From Butyrivibrio sp. (GTDB lineage: Bacteria > Bacillota > Clostridia > Lachnospirales > Lachnospiraceae), in contig JAFZQT010000082.1 of NCBI GenBank assembly GCA_017620235.1, positions 1 through 42,468 of the forward strand: a stretch of DNA of 42,468 nt, in the 5' to 3' direction. The notes beneath the pieces are model-generated. The model ran no database searches. It was not told the DNA's origin and saw only the letters and a program-made list of their open reading frames with translations. The position numbers were made by a program, and so were the translations under genes. Below are positions 11,978-20,347 of the stretch, piece after piece. How positions within the stretch are numbered: position 1 is the stretch's first letter; each line of letters opens with the position of its first letter.

Positions 11978-13960
11978 ATGAAGACACAGAACTGGTCACA
12001 GATGTGGCTTGGATATCACCATGTATCCAATGACAACAAGAATTGGAAAGTTATCTGTAACGATTTTTCCAAGGAAGATCGCGTTGTAAAAAGCGCGATA
12101 GGGGAATTTGCAACGGGGATTAAAGGATATTTTGATGCAGACATCACAGAGGATGATGGCGATATCTTGGTTCTTGAGATAAGTAAAGACGCAAATATTG
12201 CAAGTGAAGGCTATTCGGTAAAGGGCGCAAAGAGCGGTATCACACTTAAAGCATCTGATGAGAACGGTGTTATATACGGTGTTTTTGCAATTCTCAGAAA
12301 GCTTGGGGCAAGAGTTTCTGTTGAAGATATTTGCGAGGATGCAGCTCCTTCCAATCCGCTCAGAATGATGAATCACTGGGATAACTTGGACGGAAGCATT
12401 GAAAGAGGATATTCGGGAGAATCATTCTTTTTTGAGAATGACGAAATGTACATAAATGAAAGAACAGTTGACTACGCACGTTTCATGGCGAGTGTGGGAA
12501 TAAACGGAATTGTCATCAACAACGTAAATGTTAAAGGTGCAGCTACTTATCTTATAACAGACAGATTTTTTGACAAAGTAAAACAGCTTCAGGATGTTTT
12601 TGCAGATTATGGAATAAAGCTCTATCTCTCAATCAACTTTGCAGCACCTATCGAGCTCGGTGGTCTTGATGTATGCGATCCGCTTGATGAGGGCGTTATT
12701 GAATGGTGGAAGAACAAGTCAAAAGAGGTGTTTGAAAAGCTTCCCGGTTTTGGCGGATATCTTGTAAAGGCAGATTCAGAGGGAAGACCCGGACCTTTCA
12801 CATACGGAAGAACACAGGCAGATGGAGCCAATATGCTTGCTGATGCGGTTGCTCCTTACGGTGGAATAATAATCTGGAGATGCTTTGTATATAACTGCAC
12901 TCAGGACTGGAGAGATTACAAGACTGACAGAGCAAGAGCAGGGTATGATTACTTTAAGGATTTTGACGGAGAGTATCATGACAATGTTATCCTTCAGATC
13001 AAGAACGGTCCTATGGATTTCCAGATAAGAGAGCCTATTTCACCACTTCTTGGCGGGCTTACCAAGACAAATCAGTTGCTCGAAGTTCAGATCGCGCAGG
13101 AATACACAGGACATCAGATCGATCTTTGCTATCTCATGCCTATGTTCAAGGAAGTTCTTGAGTTCCGCACATATTGCAGCGACAAGAATGATACTGTTGC
13201 CGACATCGTAAGCGGAAGAACAATGGGCAATAAGCTTGCCGGAATGGCAGCTGTAATAAATACAGGAAATGATTTCAACTGGACAGGAAACGATCTGGCA
13301 GCAGCAAACCTCTATGGTTTCGGAAGACTTGCTTACAACACGGAGCTTAGTTCAGAAGAGATCGCAAGAGAGTGGGTTGCGCTCACATTCGATATGGACA
13401 AGGCTTCAGAGGATAAGCTTGTTGATATGCTTCTCAGATCCAGAGATATTTATGAGAAGTACACATCGCCTCTTGGAATTGGCTGGATGGTAACTCCTCA
13501 TGAACACTACGGTCCAAGCGTTGACGGATACGAGTACTCAAGATGGGGCACATATCACAGAGCCGATCACAAGGGAATCGGTGTTGACAGATCAGATAAG
13601 GGAACAGGATACGCACAGCAGTACTATGAGCCAAACGCATCTGCATATAACGATCCTGAGAAATGTCCTGAGGAGTTGCTTCTTTTCTTCCATCATATTC
13701 CTTATACATGGAAGCTTAAGAGTGGAAAAACTCTTATCCAGTACATTTACGATTCTCATTTTGAAGGAGAAGAAGGTGCAGAGAAGCTTGCAGAAGACTG
13801 GAATTCATTGAAAGATGTCGTTGATCCCGACGTATTTGCAAGAGTAGCTGAGAGATTTGAACTTCAGGTTGCCAATGCTAAAGAATGGAGAGATCAGGTG
13901 AACTCTTATTTCTATAGAAAGAGTGATATAGCTGACGAGCAGGGCAGAATAATATACTAA
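11978..13960 (+). CDS. aguA: GH67 alpha-glucuronidase, intracellular
   Basis: Removes (4-O-methyl-)D-glucuronic acid from the non-reducing end of aldouronic acids made from glucuronoxylan. 660 residues, usual length, no signal peptide. The family core is clear: GGYLVKADSEGRPGP (259-273), YGRTQADGANMLA (276-288) and NGPMDFQIREP (343-353). The likely general acid is E268 and the bases D347 and E375; their spacing (79 and 28 residues) equals that of E285, D364 and E392 in the Geobacillus enzyme as remembered. It stands alone between the regulator and a terminator, so it is probably a single-gene transcript. Confidence 0.96.
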   Translation: MKTQNWSQMWLGYHHVSNDNKNWKVICNDFSKEDRVVKSAIGEFATGIKGYFDADITEDDGDILVLEISKDANIASEGYSVKGAKSGITLKASDENGVIYGVFAILRKLGARVSVEDICEDAAPSNPLRMMNHWDNLDGSIERGYSGESFFFENDEMYINERTVDYARFMASVGINGIVINNVNVKGAATYLITDRFFDKVKQLQDVFADYGIKLYLSINFAAPIELGGLDVCDPLDEGVIEWWKNKSKEVFEKLPGFGGYLVKADSEGRPGPFTYGRTQADGANMLADAVAPYGGIIIWRCFVYNCTQDWRDYKTDRARAGYDYFKDFDGEYHDNVILQIKNGPMDFQIREPISPLLGGLTKTNQLLEVQIAQEYTGHQIDLCYLMPMFKEVLEFRTYCSDKNDTVADIVSGRTMGNKLAGMAAVINTGNDFNWTGNDLAAANLYGFGRLAYNTELSSEEIAREWVALTFDMDKASEDKLVDMLLRSRDIYEKYTSPLGIGWMVTPHEHYGPSVDGYEYSRWGTYHRADHKGIGVDRSDKGTGYAQQYYEPNASAYNDPEKCPEELLLFFHHIPYTWKLKSGKTLIQYIYDSHFEGEEGAEKLAEDWNSLKDVVDPDVFARVAERFELQVANAKEWRDQVNSYFYRKSDIADEQGRIIY

Positions 13961-14022
13961 AAGAAATAATATTGCGGAAACGCCGATGAATTCAAGGGTT
14001 CATTGAAATAAAATTTTAGAAA

Positions 14023-14076
14023 GCATAGCGTGATTTCATTATTTATGCATAAATGAAATCGCGTTATGCATTTTTA
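14023..14076 (+). terminator. Terminator after GH67 gene
   Basis: Stem of about 18 bp, left GCATAGCGTGATTTCATT and right AATGAAATCGCGTTATGC with two G-U pairs, around a loop that is itself AT-palindromic (ATTTATGCATA), followed by ATTTTTAAT. Most of the 339-nt gap 13961-14299 is explained by this terminator, the shared element and the leader hairpin. Confidence 0.85.
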
Positions 14077-14203
14077 ATGCATAAATATCCAATTTGTAAA
14101 TGTTAAATATAGCAACTTTTGCAATAAAAACAACAACTATGTCAATTGCCAAAAAGCCTAGAAAAATAGCGGAGTGTGGCAGTTTTTTTGTCGCAAAAAT
14201 CGA

Positions 14204-14231
14204 GATGAAAAAAGCATTATTTGATAGGATT
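14204..14231 (+). promoter_or_regulatory. Conserved element, copy 1, upstream of ABC importer
   Basis: A 28-nt stretch of the form GAT-G-AAAAAA-GCATTA-TT-TGATAGGA-TT. It matches the stretch at 17943-17970 upstream of the GH3 gene at 24 of 28 positions without gaps. It ends three bases before the leader hairpin and 69 nt before the importer start codon. Both copies lie at a similar distance from a gene of the same pathway, so a binding site for the neighbouring AraC-type protein is the simplest reading. That link is inferred. Confidence 0.6.
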
Positions 14232-14233
14232 TA

Positions 14234-14281
14234 GCACAATTTGATAAGTAGTATTATTATACAAGTTGTGCAATTTTTTTT
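14234..14281 (+). terminator. Terminator-like hairpin in the leader of the ABC importer operon
   Basis: Left arm GCACAATTTGATAA (14234-14247), 9-nt loop, right arm TTATACAAGTTGTGC (14257-14271) with a single bulged A and one G-U pair, then AA and eight T (14274-14281). It ends only 18 nt before ATG 14300 and overlaps the region just before GGGAG. A transcript starting upstream would have to pass it, so it may be an attenuator, or a stop for stray transcription. The arms also form a TTGTGC/GCACAA operator-like dyad. Confidence 0.6.
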
Positions 14282-14299
14282 AAATTTAGGGAGAGTTTT

Positions 14300-15247
14300 A
14301 TGAACAAAATTAAAAGTGACGCGCCGGTGAGTCGTAACCCGGTCAGTATCTATTTTAAGCGTTATTGGCAGTTGTATCTGTTGTTGGCGCTTCCTATGTT
14401 GTACTTGGTCATCTTTAAGTACATTCCTATGGTCTACATTCAGATCGCTTTTAAGAAGTACAGTATTGTTGAGAGTATCTGGAAACAGAAAATTGCGGGT
14501 AATCATGGATTCCAGTATTTTATCCAGGCATTTTCCGACAGCGATTTCAGAAGAGCGCTTAGAAATACTTTAGTGCTTAACCTTCTTGATCTTGCTATTG
14601 GTTTCCCGATTCCTATCATTTTTGCACTTTTGCTTAATGAGTTGTGCTTCAAGAAGTTCAAAAATGTGGTTCAGACTATAGCATACATGCCTCACTTCCT
14701 GTCATGGGTTATTATCTATGGATTGGCACTTCAGTTGTTTACTCCTTCTACAGGTCTTGTAAACATGGTTATTACAAAACTTGGAGGACAGACAGTTCCT
14801 TTCCTTAATGATGCAGGACACTGGGTATGGACATATGTATTCTTGGGAGCTTGGCAGAGTTTTGGATGGAACTCAATTGTTTATCTTGCCGCTATAGCAG
14901 GTATCAACAACGAGCTTTATGAGGCTGCATCTGTTGACGGTGCAGGCAGACTCAGCAAGATCTGGCACATCACTTTACCGGGAATCAGATCAACTATCGT
15001 TCTGCTTCTTATCATGCAGATCGGTAACATTCTTGGCGGAACATTTGACAGACCTTTCGCACTCAGAAATAACCTTGTTATTTCATGGGCAGAGGTTCTT
15101 CCTACATATATTTATTCACATGGTATCAAGGGCTTACAGTTCTCTCTTACCACTGCGGTTGGATTCTTCCAGTCTGTTGTAGGAGTAGTATTCCTGCTTC
15201 TGGCTAATACGATTTCCAGAAAGCTTGGAGAACGTGGTATTTGGTAA
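14300..15247 (+). CDS. lplB: ABC sugar importer permease, LplB type (aldouronate)
   Basis: Inner component of a CUT1-type carbohydrate importer, 315 residues, six transmembrane helices beginning at about residue 28. The cytoplasmic EAA loop for the ATPase is EAASVDGAGRLSKIWHITLPGI split around 212-233. LplB family members pair with YtcP and LplA, and such trios next to aguA import aldouronates in Paenibacillus (established there). GGGAG lies 7 nt before the ATG. No ATPase gene is encoded here; a shared MsmX-like ATPase elsewhere is expected. Confidence 0.92.
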   Translation: MNKIKSDAPVSRNPVSIYFKRYWQLYLLLALPMLYLVIFKYIPMVYIQIAFKKYSIVESIWKQKIAGNHGFQYFIQAFSDSDFRRALRNTLVLNLLDLAIGFPIPIIFALLLNELCFKKFKNVVQTIAYMPHFLSWVIIYGLALQLFTPSTGLVNMVITKLGGQTVPFLNDAGHWVWTYVFLGAWQSFGWNSIVYLAAIAGINNELYEAASVDGAGRLSKIWHITLPGIRSTIVLLLIMQIGNILGGTFDRPFALRNNLVISWAEVLPTYIYSHGIKGLQFSLTTAVGFFQSVVGVVFLLLANTISRKLGERGIW

Positions 15248-15264
15248 AAGAGAGGAGAACATCA

Positions 15265-16140
15265 ATGCATAAACCTAAGCATTATATTAGCGATTATGTT
15301 ATCGCTGCAGTCTGCGTATTAATAAGTTTGATATGTATCATTCCGATGATCAACTTGCTTGCAAGATCACTCAGCTCAACAGATGCGCTTATTAAACATG
15401 AAGTATATCTGTTCCCTGTTGACATCAACATCAATGCATATCAGATGGTCCTTACGGATCCTAAATATATTAAGTCATTTATTTGGACTGTAATTTTGAC
15501 AATTATCTGCACTGTTGTTTCATTGCTTATGACAGCAGCATGTGCTTACCCTTTGATCTATTCCGAGCTTAAGGGACGTAGTGTTATCAATATCTTTATC
15601 ACTATCACAATGTTCTTTAATGCAGGAACAATCCCTAACTACCTTCTTATGCAGAGTTTGGGACTTTTGAATAAACCGTTGGTACTTATCCTTCCCGGAT
15701 GCTTGTCGGTTTACAACATGATAATTATGAGAAGTTTCTTCTATGGAATACCCGAAAGTTTGCGCGAGTCAGCACAGATTGACGGAGCATCATTCTTTAG
15801 AATACTTGCAAGTATTTATATTCCGCTTTCAAAGCCCGTTCTCGCAACACTTGCTCTTTTCTATGCAGTAGGTCGTTGGAACGGATATTCAGATGCTCTT
15901 ATGTATTTGAGCGGCCCCGGCGGAAGTAAATGGTATCCTTTGCAGCTTCTTCTTTATAACATTCTTAATAATGTAAACAGTGTAGAAGTTGCTACTCAGG
16001 AAGGATTCTCATCTCCCGGACTTTCAGAGGCTCTGAAAGCTGCGATTGTTATGTTCTCAACGGTTCCTATACTGTGCGTATACCCTAGACTCCAGAAGTA
16101 CTTTATGTCCGGAGTTATGGTCGGCGCAGTAAAAGAATAA
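15265..16140 (+). CDS. ytcP: ABC sugar importer permease, YtcP/LplC type
   Basis: Second permease, 291 residues, six transmembrane helices, EAA loop ESAQIDGASFFRILASIYIPLSKP (about 170-193). The start is ATG 15265, preceded by AGAGGAG; the earlier in-frame start at 15241 overlaps the preceding gene and has no ribosome site. The 17-nt gap after lplB shows cotranscription. Its partner pairing with LplB is the rule in this importer family. Confidence 0.93.
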   Translation: MHKPKHYISDYVIAAVCVLISLICIIPMINLLARSLSSTDALIKHEVYLFPVDININAYQMVLTDPKYIKSFIWTVILTIICTVVSLLMTAACAYPLIYSELKGRSVINIFITITMFFNAGTIPNYLLMQSLGLLNKPLVLILPGCLSVYNMIIMRSFFYGIPESLRESAQIDGASFFRILASIYIPLSKPVLATLALFYAVGRWNGYSDALMYLSGPGGSKWYPLQLLLYNILNNVNSVEVATQEGFSSPGLSEALKAAIVMFSTVPILCVYPRLQKYFMSGVMVGAVKE

Positions 16141-16167
16141 ATGCACTCAATTAAAAGGAGGGTTAGT

Positions 16168-17832
16168 ATGAAAAAGAGAGTGGTATCACTTATGCTTGCT
16201 GCTATGATGATGGTTCTTGCAGCAGGATGCGGCGCTAAGTCAGGTAATGGCAGCGCGTCAAACGGAGGCGGTGCAGCTGATGCTTCAGCGCTTGGTGAAG
16301 ACGGAAAGTTTGCAGAGACTCAGCACATTACAGTTGAGGTTTATGACCGTGGTAACGACGGCGGATCAGATCCTGTAAACAACAAGTACACAGATTACAT
16401 CAAGAAGGGAATGCTTGATAAGTACAACGTAGAAGTTGAGTTCGTAGCAGTTCCTCGTTGGACAGAGGTTGAGCAGATCAGTAACCTTCTTGCCGCAAAC
16501 AACGCACCTGACGTATGCGTAACATACGACATCGCAACAATCGAGACATATGGCAACATGGGTGGTATTGTTGATATGAAAGATGCGCTTGAAGCTAATA
16601 AAGAGCTTCTTCCTAATCTTTGGAAGCATCTCGGTGAGACAAACATTTACTGGGATCAGAATCCTGAGACAGGCGCAATTTGGGATATCGAGGCTGTTCG
16701 TGAGAACCAGAACGATGTAAATACATTCATCAGAGAAGACTGGCTCAAGAAGCTTAACCTTGAAGTTCCTAAGACAACAGATGATTTCTACAAAGTACTT
16801 TGCGCATTCAAAGACAATGCAGATACTCTTCTTGGAGCAGATGCTTCTAAGATGATTCCTTATTCAATCAGCTTTGATGCAGGTTACAGAGCAAAAACTC
16901 TTACATTGTCATTTGCAGATCCTAAGATGACAGATAAAGAGTACTATGTAAACAGTTTTGATGACAGAGGATTTACAATTCCCGGTGTAAAGCAGGGATT
17001 CGCACTTCTTAATAAGTGGTACAACGAAGGTCTTATCTGGAAAGATTTTGCACTTTACGGAGCAGGAGACAAGACAGAGGATGATCTTATCAAAGCCGGC
17101 TATGTTGGAGCATTCACACATAACTGGGATTACCCTTTCAGAGACGGTGAGAACTCAATCGAAGCAAACATCAAGAAGTTTGGTGGAGACGGCGCTCAGT
17201 TCATCGCTATCGATCCTTTCCAGGATAAGAACGGAACACATACAAAGTGGATCTCAGGTCCTGTAGACCGTAAGATCTTCTTCCCTGCAACAAATGATAA
17301 TATCCTTGCATCACTTCTTTACCTTGACTGGATCAGCACACCTGAGAATATCCAGTATCTCCAGATCGGTGATGAGGGTGTTACACATGAAGTTGGCGAA
17401 GGCGGCGTAATCTCTATCATCGCAGCTGAAGGAAATGACATCCAGAACTCTGGAATGAACATTGACTACACAATTACAACAAACGGACTTAAGCTTGTAG
17501 ATCCTGAGCTTACAAACAAGTCACTTGCATACAGCTATGCAGGAATTGATCCTAAGCTTGTTGAGGACGCTGACAAGATTGCTAAGACTGACGATCGTGC
17601 AGCTAAGTCATATCACATCGGATCAATCGAGGCTGAGACAGGAATGGGAGATCCTCTTTCACAGAAGAGAGATCAGATCATCGATCAGGCAATCGTTGCT
17701 CCTACAGCTGATTTCGAAAAAATATTCGATCAGGGTATGCAGGAGTACCTCGCAGCAGGCGGACAGGCTATCATTGATGAAAGAAAAGCAAAATGGGAGT
17801 CAATCCACGGCGACAAAGAGAATCTTGACTGA
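16168..17832 (+). CDS. lplA: Solute-binding lipoprotein of the ABC importer, LplA type
   Basis: A 554-residue extracellular binding protein anchored by lipid. Signal peptide with lipobox LAAGC, lipidated Cys at 21, then a Gly/Ser/Asn linker (about 24-45) and a large two-lobe binding domain typical of the long SBP group used with LplB/YtcP. The start ATG 16168 follows AAAGGAGG; an in-frame ATG at 16141 directly after the previous stop is less likely. By neighbours the ligand is probably an aldouronate or xylo-oligosaccharide, which cannot be read from sequence. Confidence 0.92.
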   Translation: MKKRVVSLMLAAMMMVLAAGCGAKSGNGSASNGGGAADASALGEDGKFAETQHITVEVYDRGNDGGSDPVNNKYTDYIKKGMLDKYNVEVEFVAVPRWTEVEQISNLLAANNAPDVCVTYDIATIETYGNMGGIVDMKDALEANKELLPNLWKHLGETNIYWDQNPETGAIWDIEAVRENQNDVNTFIREDWLKKLNLEVPKTTDDFYKVLCAFKDNADTLLGADASKMIPYSISFDAGYRAKTLTLSFADPKMTDKEYYVNSFDDRGFTIPGVKQGFALLNKWYNEGLIWKDFALYGAGDKTEDDLIKAGYVGAFTHNWDYPFRDGENSIEANIKKFGGDGAQFIAIDPFQDKNGTHTKWISGPVDRKIFFPATNDNILASLLYLDWISTPENIQYLQIGDEGVTHEVGEGGVISIIAAEGNDIQNSGMNIDYTITTNGLKLVDPELTNKSLAYSYAGIDPKLVEDADKIAKTDDRAAKSYHIGSIEAETGMGDPLSQKRDQIIDQAIVAPTADFEKIFDQGMQEYLAAGGQAIIDERKAKWESIHGDKENLD

Positions 17833-17863
17833 TATATAAATCGCTTAAATAGCAATAACTAAT

Positions 17864-17917
17864 AAAACAGAGACAGGATGCGTGTAACTGCGCAGCCCCG
17901 TCTCTGTTTTGTTTTTT
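17864..17917 (+). terminator. Terminator of the ABC importer operon
   Basis: Perfect 11-bp stem AAAACAGAGAC / GTCTCTGTTTT around a 25-nt loop, followed by GTTTTTT. Confidence 0.9.
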
Positions 17918-17942
17918 GAGAATTGTTTTAAGCAAATTTCAA

Positions 17943-17970
17943 GATAAAAAAAGCATTAAATGATAGGAAT
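17943..17970 (+). promoter_or_regulatory. Conserved element, copy 2, upstream of GH3 gene
   Basis: GATA-AAAAAA-GCATTA-AA-TGATAGGA-AT, identical at 24 of 28 positions to 14204-14231. About 7 nt after it lies TTGAAC (17977-17982) followed at 16 nt by TACATA, a possible weak promoter with the element just upstream of -35, as expected for an activator site. Confidence 0.6.
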
Positions 17971-18047
17971 AGTGTATTGAACCTCAGTACAATGTTTATA
18001 CATATTATCGGAAAAATAACAATGAGAATTAAAATTGAGGTGAATGG

Positions 18048-20168
18048 ATGGATAGAACAGAAGCGAGAAAAAGGGCAAAAGAGCTCGTAGCGAAAATGAC
18101 TGTTGAAGAAAAGGCAGGACAGCTTCGTTATGATGCACCCGCAATCGAAAGATTGGGCGTTCCTGCTTACAACTGGTGGAATGAGGCGTTACACGGAGTA
18201 GCTCGTGCAGGCACAGCTACAATGTTTCCTCAGGCAATCGGACTTGCAGCAGCATTCGATGATGAGCTTATGGGATGCATCGGTGAGATAATTGCCATTG
18301 AAGGACGTGCTAAGTACAATGAGCAGTCTAAGCGCGGCGATAGAGATATTTATAAGGGACTTACTTTCTGGGCTCCCAACGTAAATATCTTCAGAGATCC
18401 CAGGTGGGGACGTGGACATGAGACATATGGTGAGGATCCTTTCCTTACAAGTACTCTTGCAGTTCCTTTTATCAAGGGAATGCAGGGTGACGGAGAATAT
18501 ATGAAGGTAGCTGCTTGTGCTAAGCACTTCGCAGTTCATTCAGGACCGGAAGCTGAGAGACATTATTTCAATGCTAAAGCTTCTGCAAAGGATCTTGAGG
18601 AGACATATCTCCCTGCTTTTGAAGCATGTGTAAAGGAAGCAGACGTAGAGGCTGTAATGGGCGCATACAATAGAACTAATGATGAGCCTTGCTGTGCAAA
18701 TAAGCCTCTTATGGTTGATATCTTAAGAGGTAAATGGGGATTCCAGGGACATTTCGTTTCTGATTGCTGGGCAGTAAGAGACTTCCATGAGAATCACAAG
18801 GTTACAGGAACACCTGAAGAGTCAGTTAAACTTGCTCTTGATCTTGGATGTGACCTTAACTGTGGATGTACATACCAGAAACTTATGAATGCTTACAGAG
18901 CTGGACTTATTGACGAAGAGACTATCACAACATCTTGTGAGAGACTGTTCACAACAAGATTCCTTCTCGGAATGTTCGATAAGACAGAATATGATGAGAT
19001 TCCTTATACTGTTGTTGAGTGCAAAGAGCACCTTGAAGCAGCACATAAGGCAGCAAAAGAGAGTATCGTTCTTCTTAAGAATGATGGCATACTTCCTCTT
19101 GATAAGAGCAAGATCAAAACAATCGGTGTAGTTGGACCTAATGCTGATTCAAGATCTTCACTTATCGGAAACTATCACGGCGTATCATCAAGATACATCA
19201 CTGTTCTTGAGGGTATTCAGGATAAAGTCGGTGATGACGTGAGAGTTCTTTATTCAGAGGGAAGCCATTTGTGGCAGGCAAATGCCAGCGCACTTTCAGA
19301 TCCCAACGGATCGGACAGAATCGCAGAGGCACAGGCAGTTGCTGATTATTCAGATGTAGTAGTTGTTGTAGTTGGTCTTGATGAGACACTTGAGGGCGAA
19401 GAGGGTGATACAGGTAACCAGTTCGCTTCGGGAGATAAGCTCAATCTTAATCTTCCCATGCCTCAGAGACAGCTTATCAGCTCAGTACTTGAGTGTGGCA
19501 AGCCTACAATCGTAATAAACATGTCAGGTAGTGCAATTAACCTTAAGAGAGCAGAAGATGACGCCAGCGCTGTTATTCAGGCATGGTATCCGGGAGCTCT
19601 CGGAGGAAAAGACGTTGCTGATATTCTTTTCGGTGATGTTTCTCCTTCAGGAAAACTTCCTGTTACATTCTACTATTCTTCAGAGGAGCTTCCTGATTTC
19701 AGGGATTACTCAATGAAGAACAGAACATACAGATATTTTGAGGGAACACCTCTTTATCCTTTCGGATACGGTCTTACATACGGTGACTGTGTTGTTAAGG
19801 ATATGGGCGTTGAGCTTAAGAAGGCAGCTGACGGAAGCCTTGAAGGAGCTGAAGTTACAGTTACTGTTTCAAATAACGGTAAAGTTTCAACAGATGATGT
19901 TGTACAGCTCTACATCAAGGATAAGGAGTTCGAGCTTGCTATCCCTAATGCTTGTCTTTGCGGATACAAGAGAGTACATGTTGAAGCAGGCAGCGAGCAG
20001 AAGGTAACAATATCTGTTGATGCTAAGGCATTCACATCAGTTGATAATGATGGAAACAGAAAGATCTTCTCAAAGAAGTTCGATATCTTCGCAGGAACAA
20101 TGCAGCCTGACAGCCGTTCTGAAGAGCTTACGGGACATAAGTGCGTTTCTAAGGAGATTACACTTTAA
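18048..20168 (+). CDS. GH3 beta-xylosidase-like glycoside hydrolase, intracellular
   Basis: 706 residues, no signal peptide. N-terminal barrel (about 1-320) with YNWWNEALHGVARAG (41-55), DPRWGRGHETYGEDP (117-131) and KHFAVHSG; nucleophile D239 in GHFVSDCWA. The second alpha/beta domain (about 345-565) carries GLDETLEGEEGD with the likely acid/base Glu, and a fibronectin-III-like domain closes the protein. The NEALHGVA and WWNEAL pattern is that of GH3 beta-xylosidases rather than typical beta-glucosidases, and the neighbours agree. GAGGTGA precedes the ATG. An arabinosidase side activity is possible. Confidence 0.92.
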   Translation: MDRTEARKRAKELVAKMTVEEKAGQLRYDAPAIERLGVPAYNWWNEALHGVARAGTATMFPQAIGLAAAFDDELMGCIGEIIAIEGRAKYNEQSKRGDRDIYKGLTFWAPNVNIFRDPRWGRGHETYGEDPFLTSTLAVPFIKGMQGDGEYMKVAACAKHFAVHSGPEAERHYFNAKASAKDLEETYLPAFEACVKEADVEAVMGAYNRTNDEPCCANKPLMVDILRGKWGFQGHFVSDCWAVRDFHENHKVTGTPEESVKLALDLGCDLNCGCTYQKLMNAYRAGLIDEETITTSCERLFTTRFLLGMFDKTEYDEIPYTVVECKEHLEAAHKAAKESIVLLKNDGILPLDKSKIKTIGVVGPNADSRSSLIGNYHGVSSRYITVLEGIQDKVGDDVRVLYSEGSHLWQANASALSDPNGSDRIAEAQAVADYSDVVVVVVGLDETLEGEEGDTGNQFASGDKLNLNLPMPQRQLISSVLECGKPTIVINMSGSAINLKRAEDDASAVIQAWYPGALGGKDVADILFGDVSPSGKLPVTFYYSSEELPDFRDYSMKNRTYRYFEGTPLYPFGYGLTYGDCVVKDMGVELKKAADGSLEGAEVTVTVSNNGKVSTDDVVQLYIKDKEFELAIPNACLCGYKRVHVEAGSEQKVTISVDAKAFTSVDNDGNRKIFSKKFDIFAGTMQPDSRSEELTGHKCVSKEITL

Positions 20169-20191
20169 TACAGATTTTTGTACATAAAATG

Positions 20192-20330
20192 TTTATTATA
20201 CTAAACGCTTGTAAAAGTGTATAATAAAAGGGCAGTTCTTTATGGGAGCCGACTCGAAAATAAAAATTGGCAATTTTTATGAGCGGTTCACCTTAATATA
20301 AAGAAAAATGAAGGTATAGCGCTTAAGCGC
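20192..20330 (+). promoter_or_regulatory. Leader with three inverted repeats upstream of FucI-like gene
   Basis: Three separate dyads lie in the 179-nt gap. First, TTTATTATAC (20192-20201) / GTATAATAAA (20219-20228), perfect 10-bp arms, the right arm containing TATAAT at 20220-20225. Second, ATAAAAATTG (20260-20269), G, CAATTTTTAT (20271-20280), a perfect 21-bp palindrome. Third, GCGCTTAAGCGC (20319-20330), ending just before the AAAGGGG ribosome site. None has a T tract, so these look like operators or RNA folds rather than terminators. Confidence 0.6.
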
Positions 20331-20347
20331 AAAGAAAGGGGATTTCT

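Noticed and set aside
16141..16167. Earlier start of the solute-binding protein
   Set aside because: It would add nine residues before an otherwise ideal lipoprotein signal, and the strong AAAGGAGG site serves ATG 16168.
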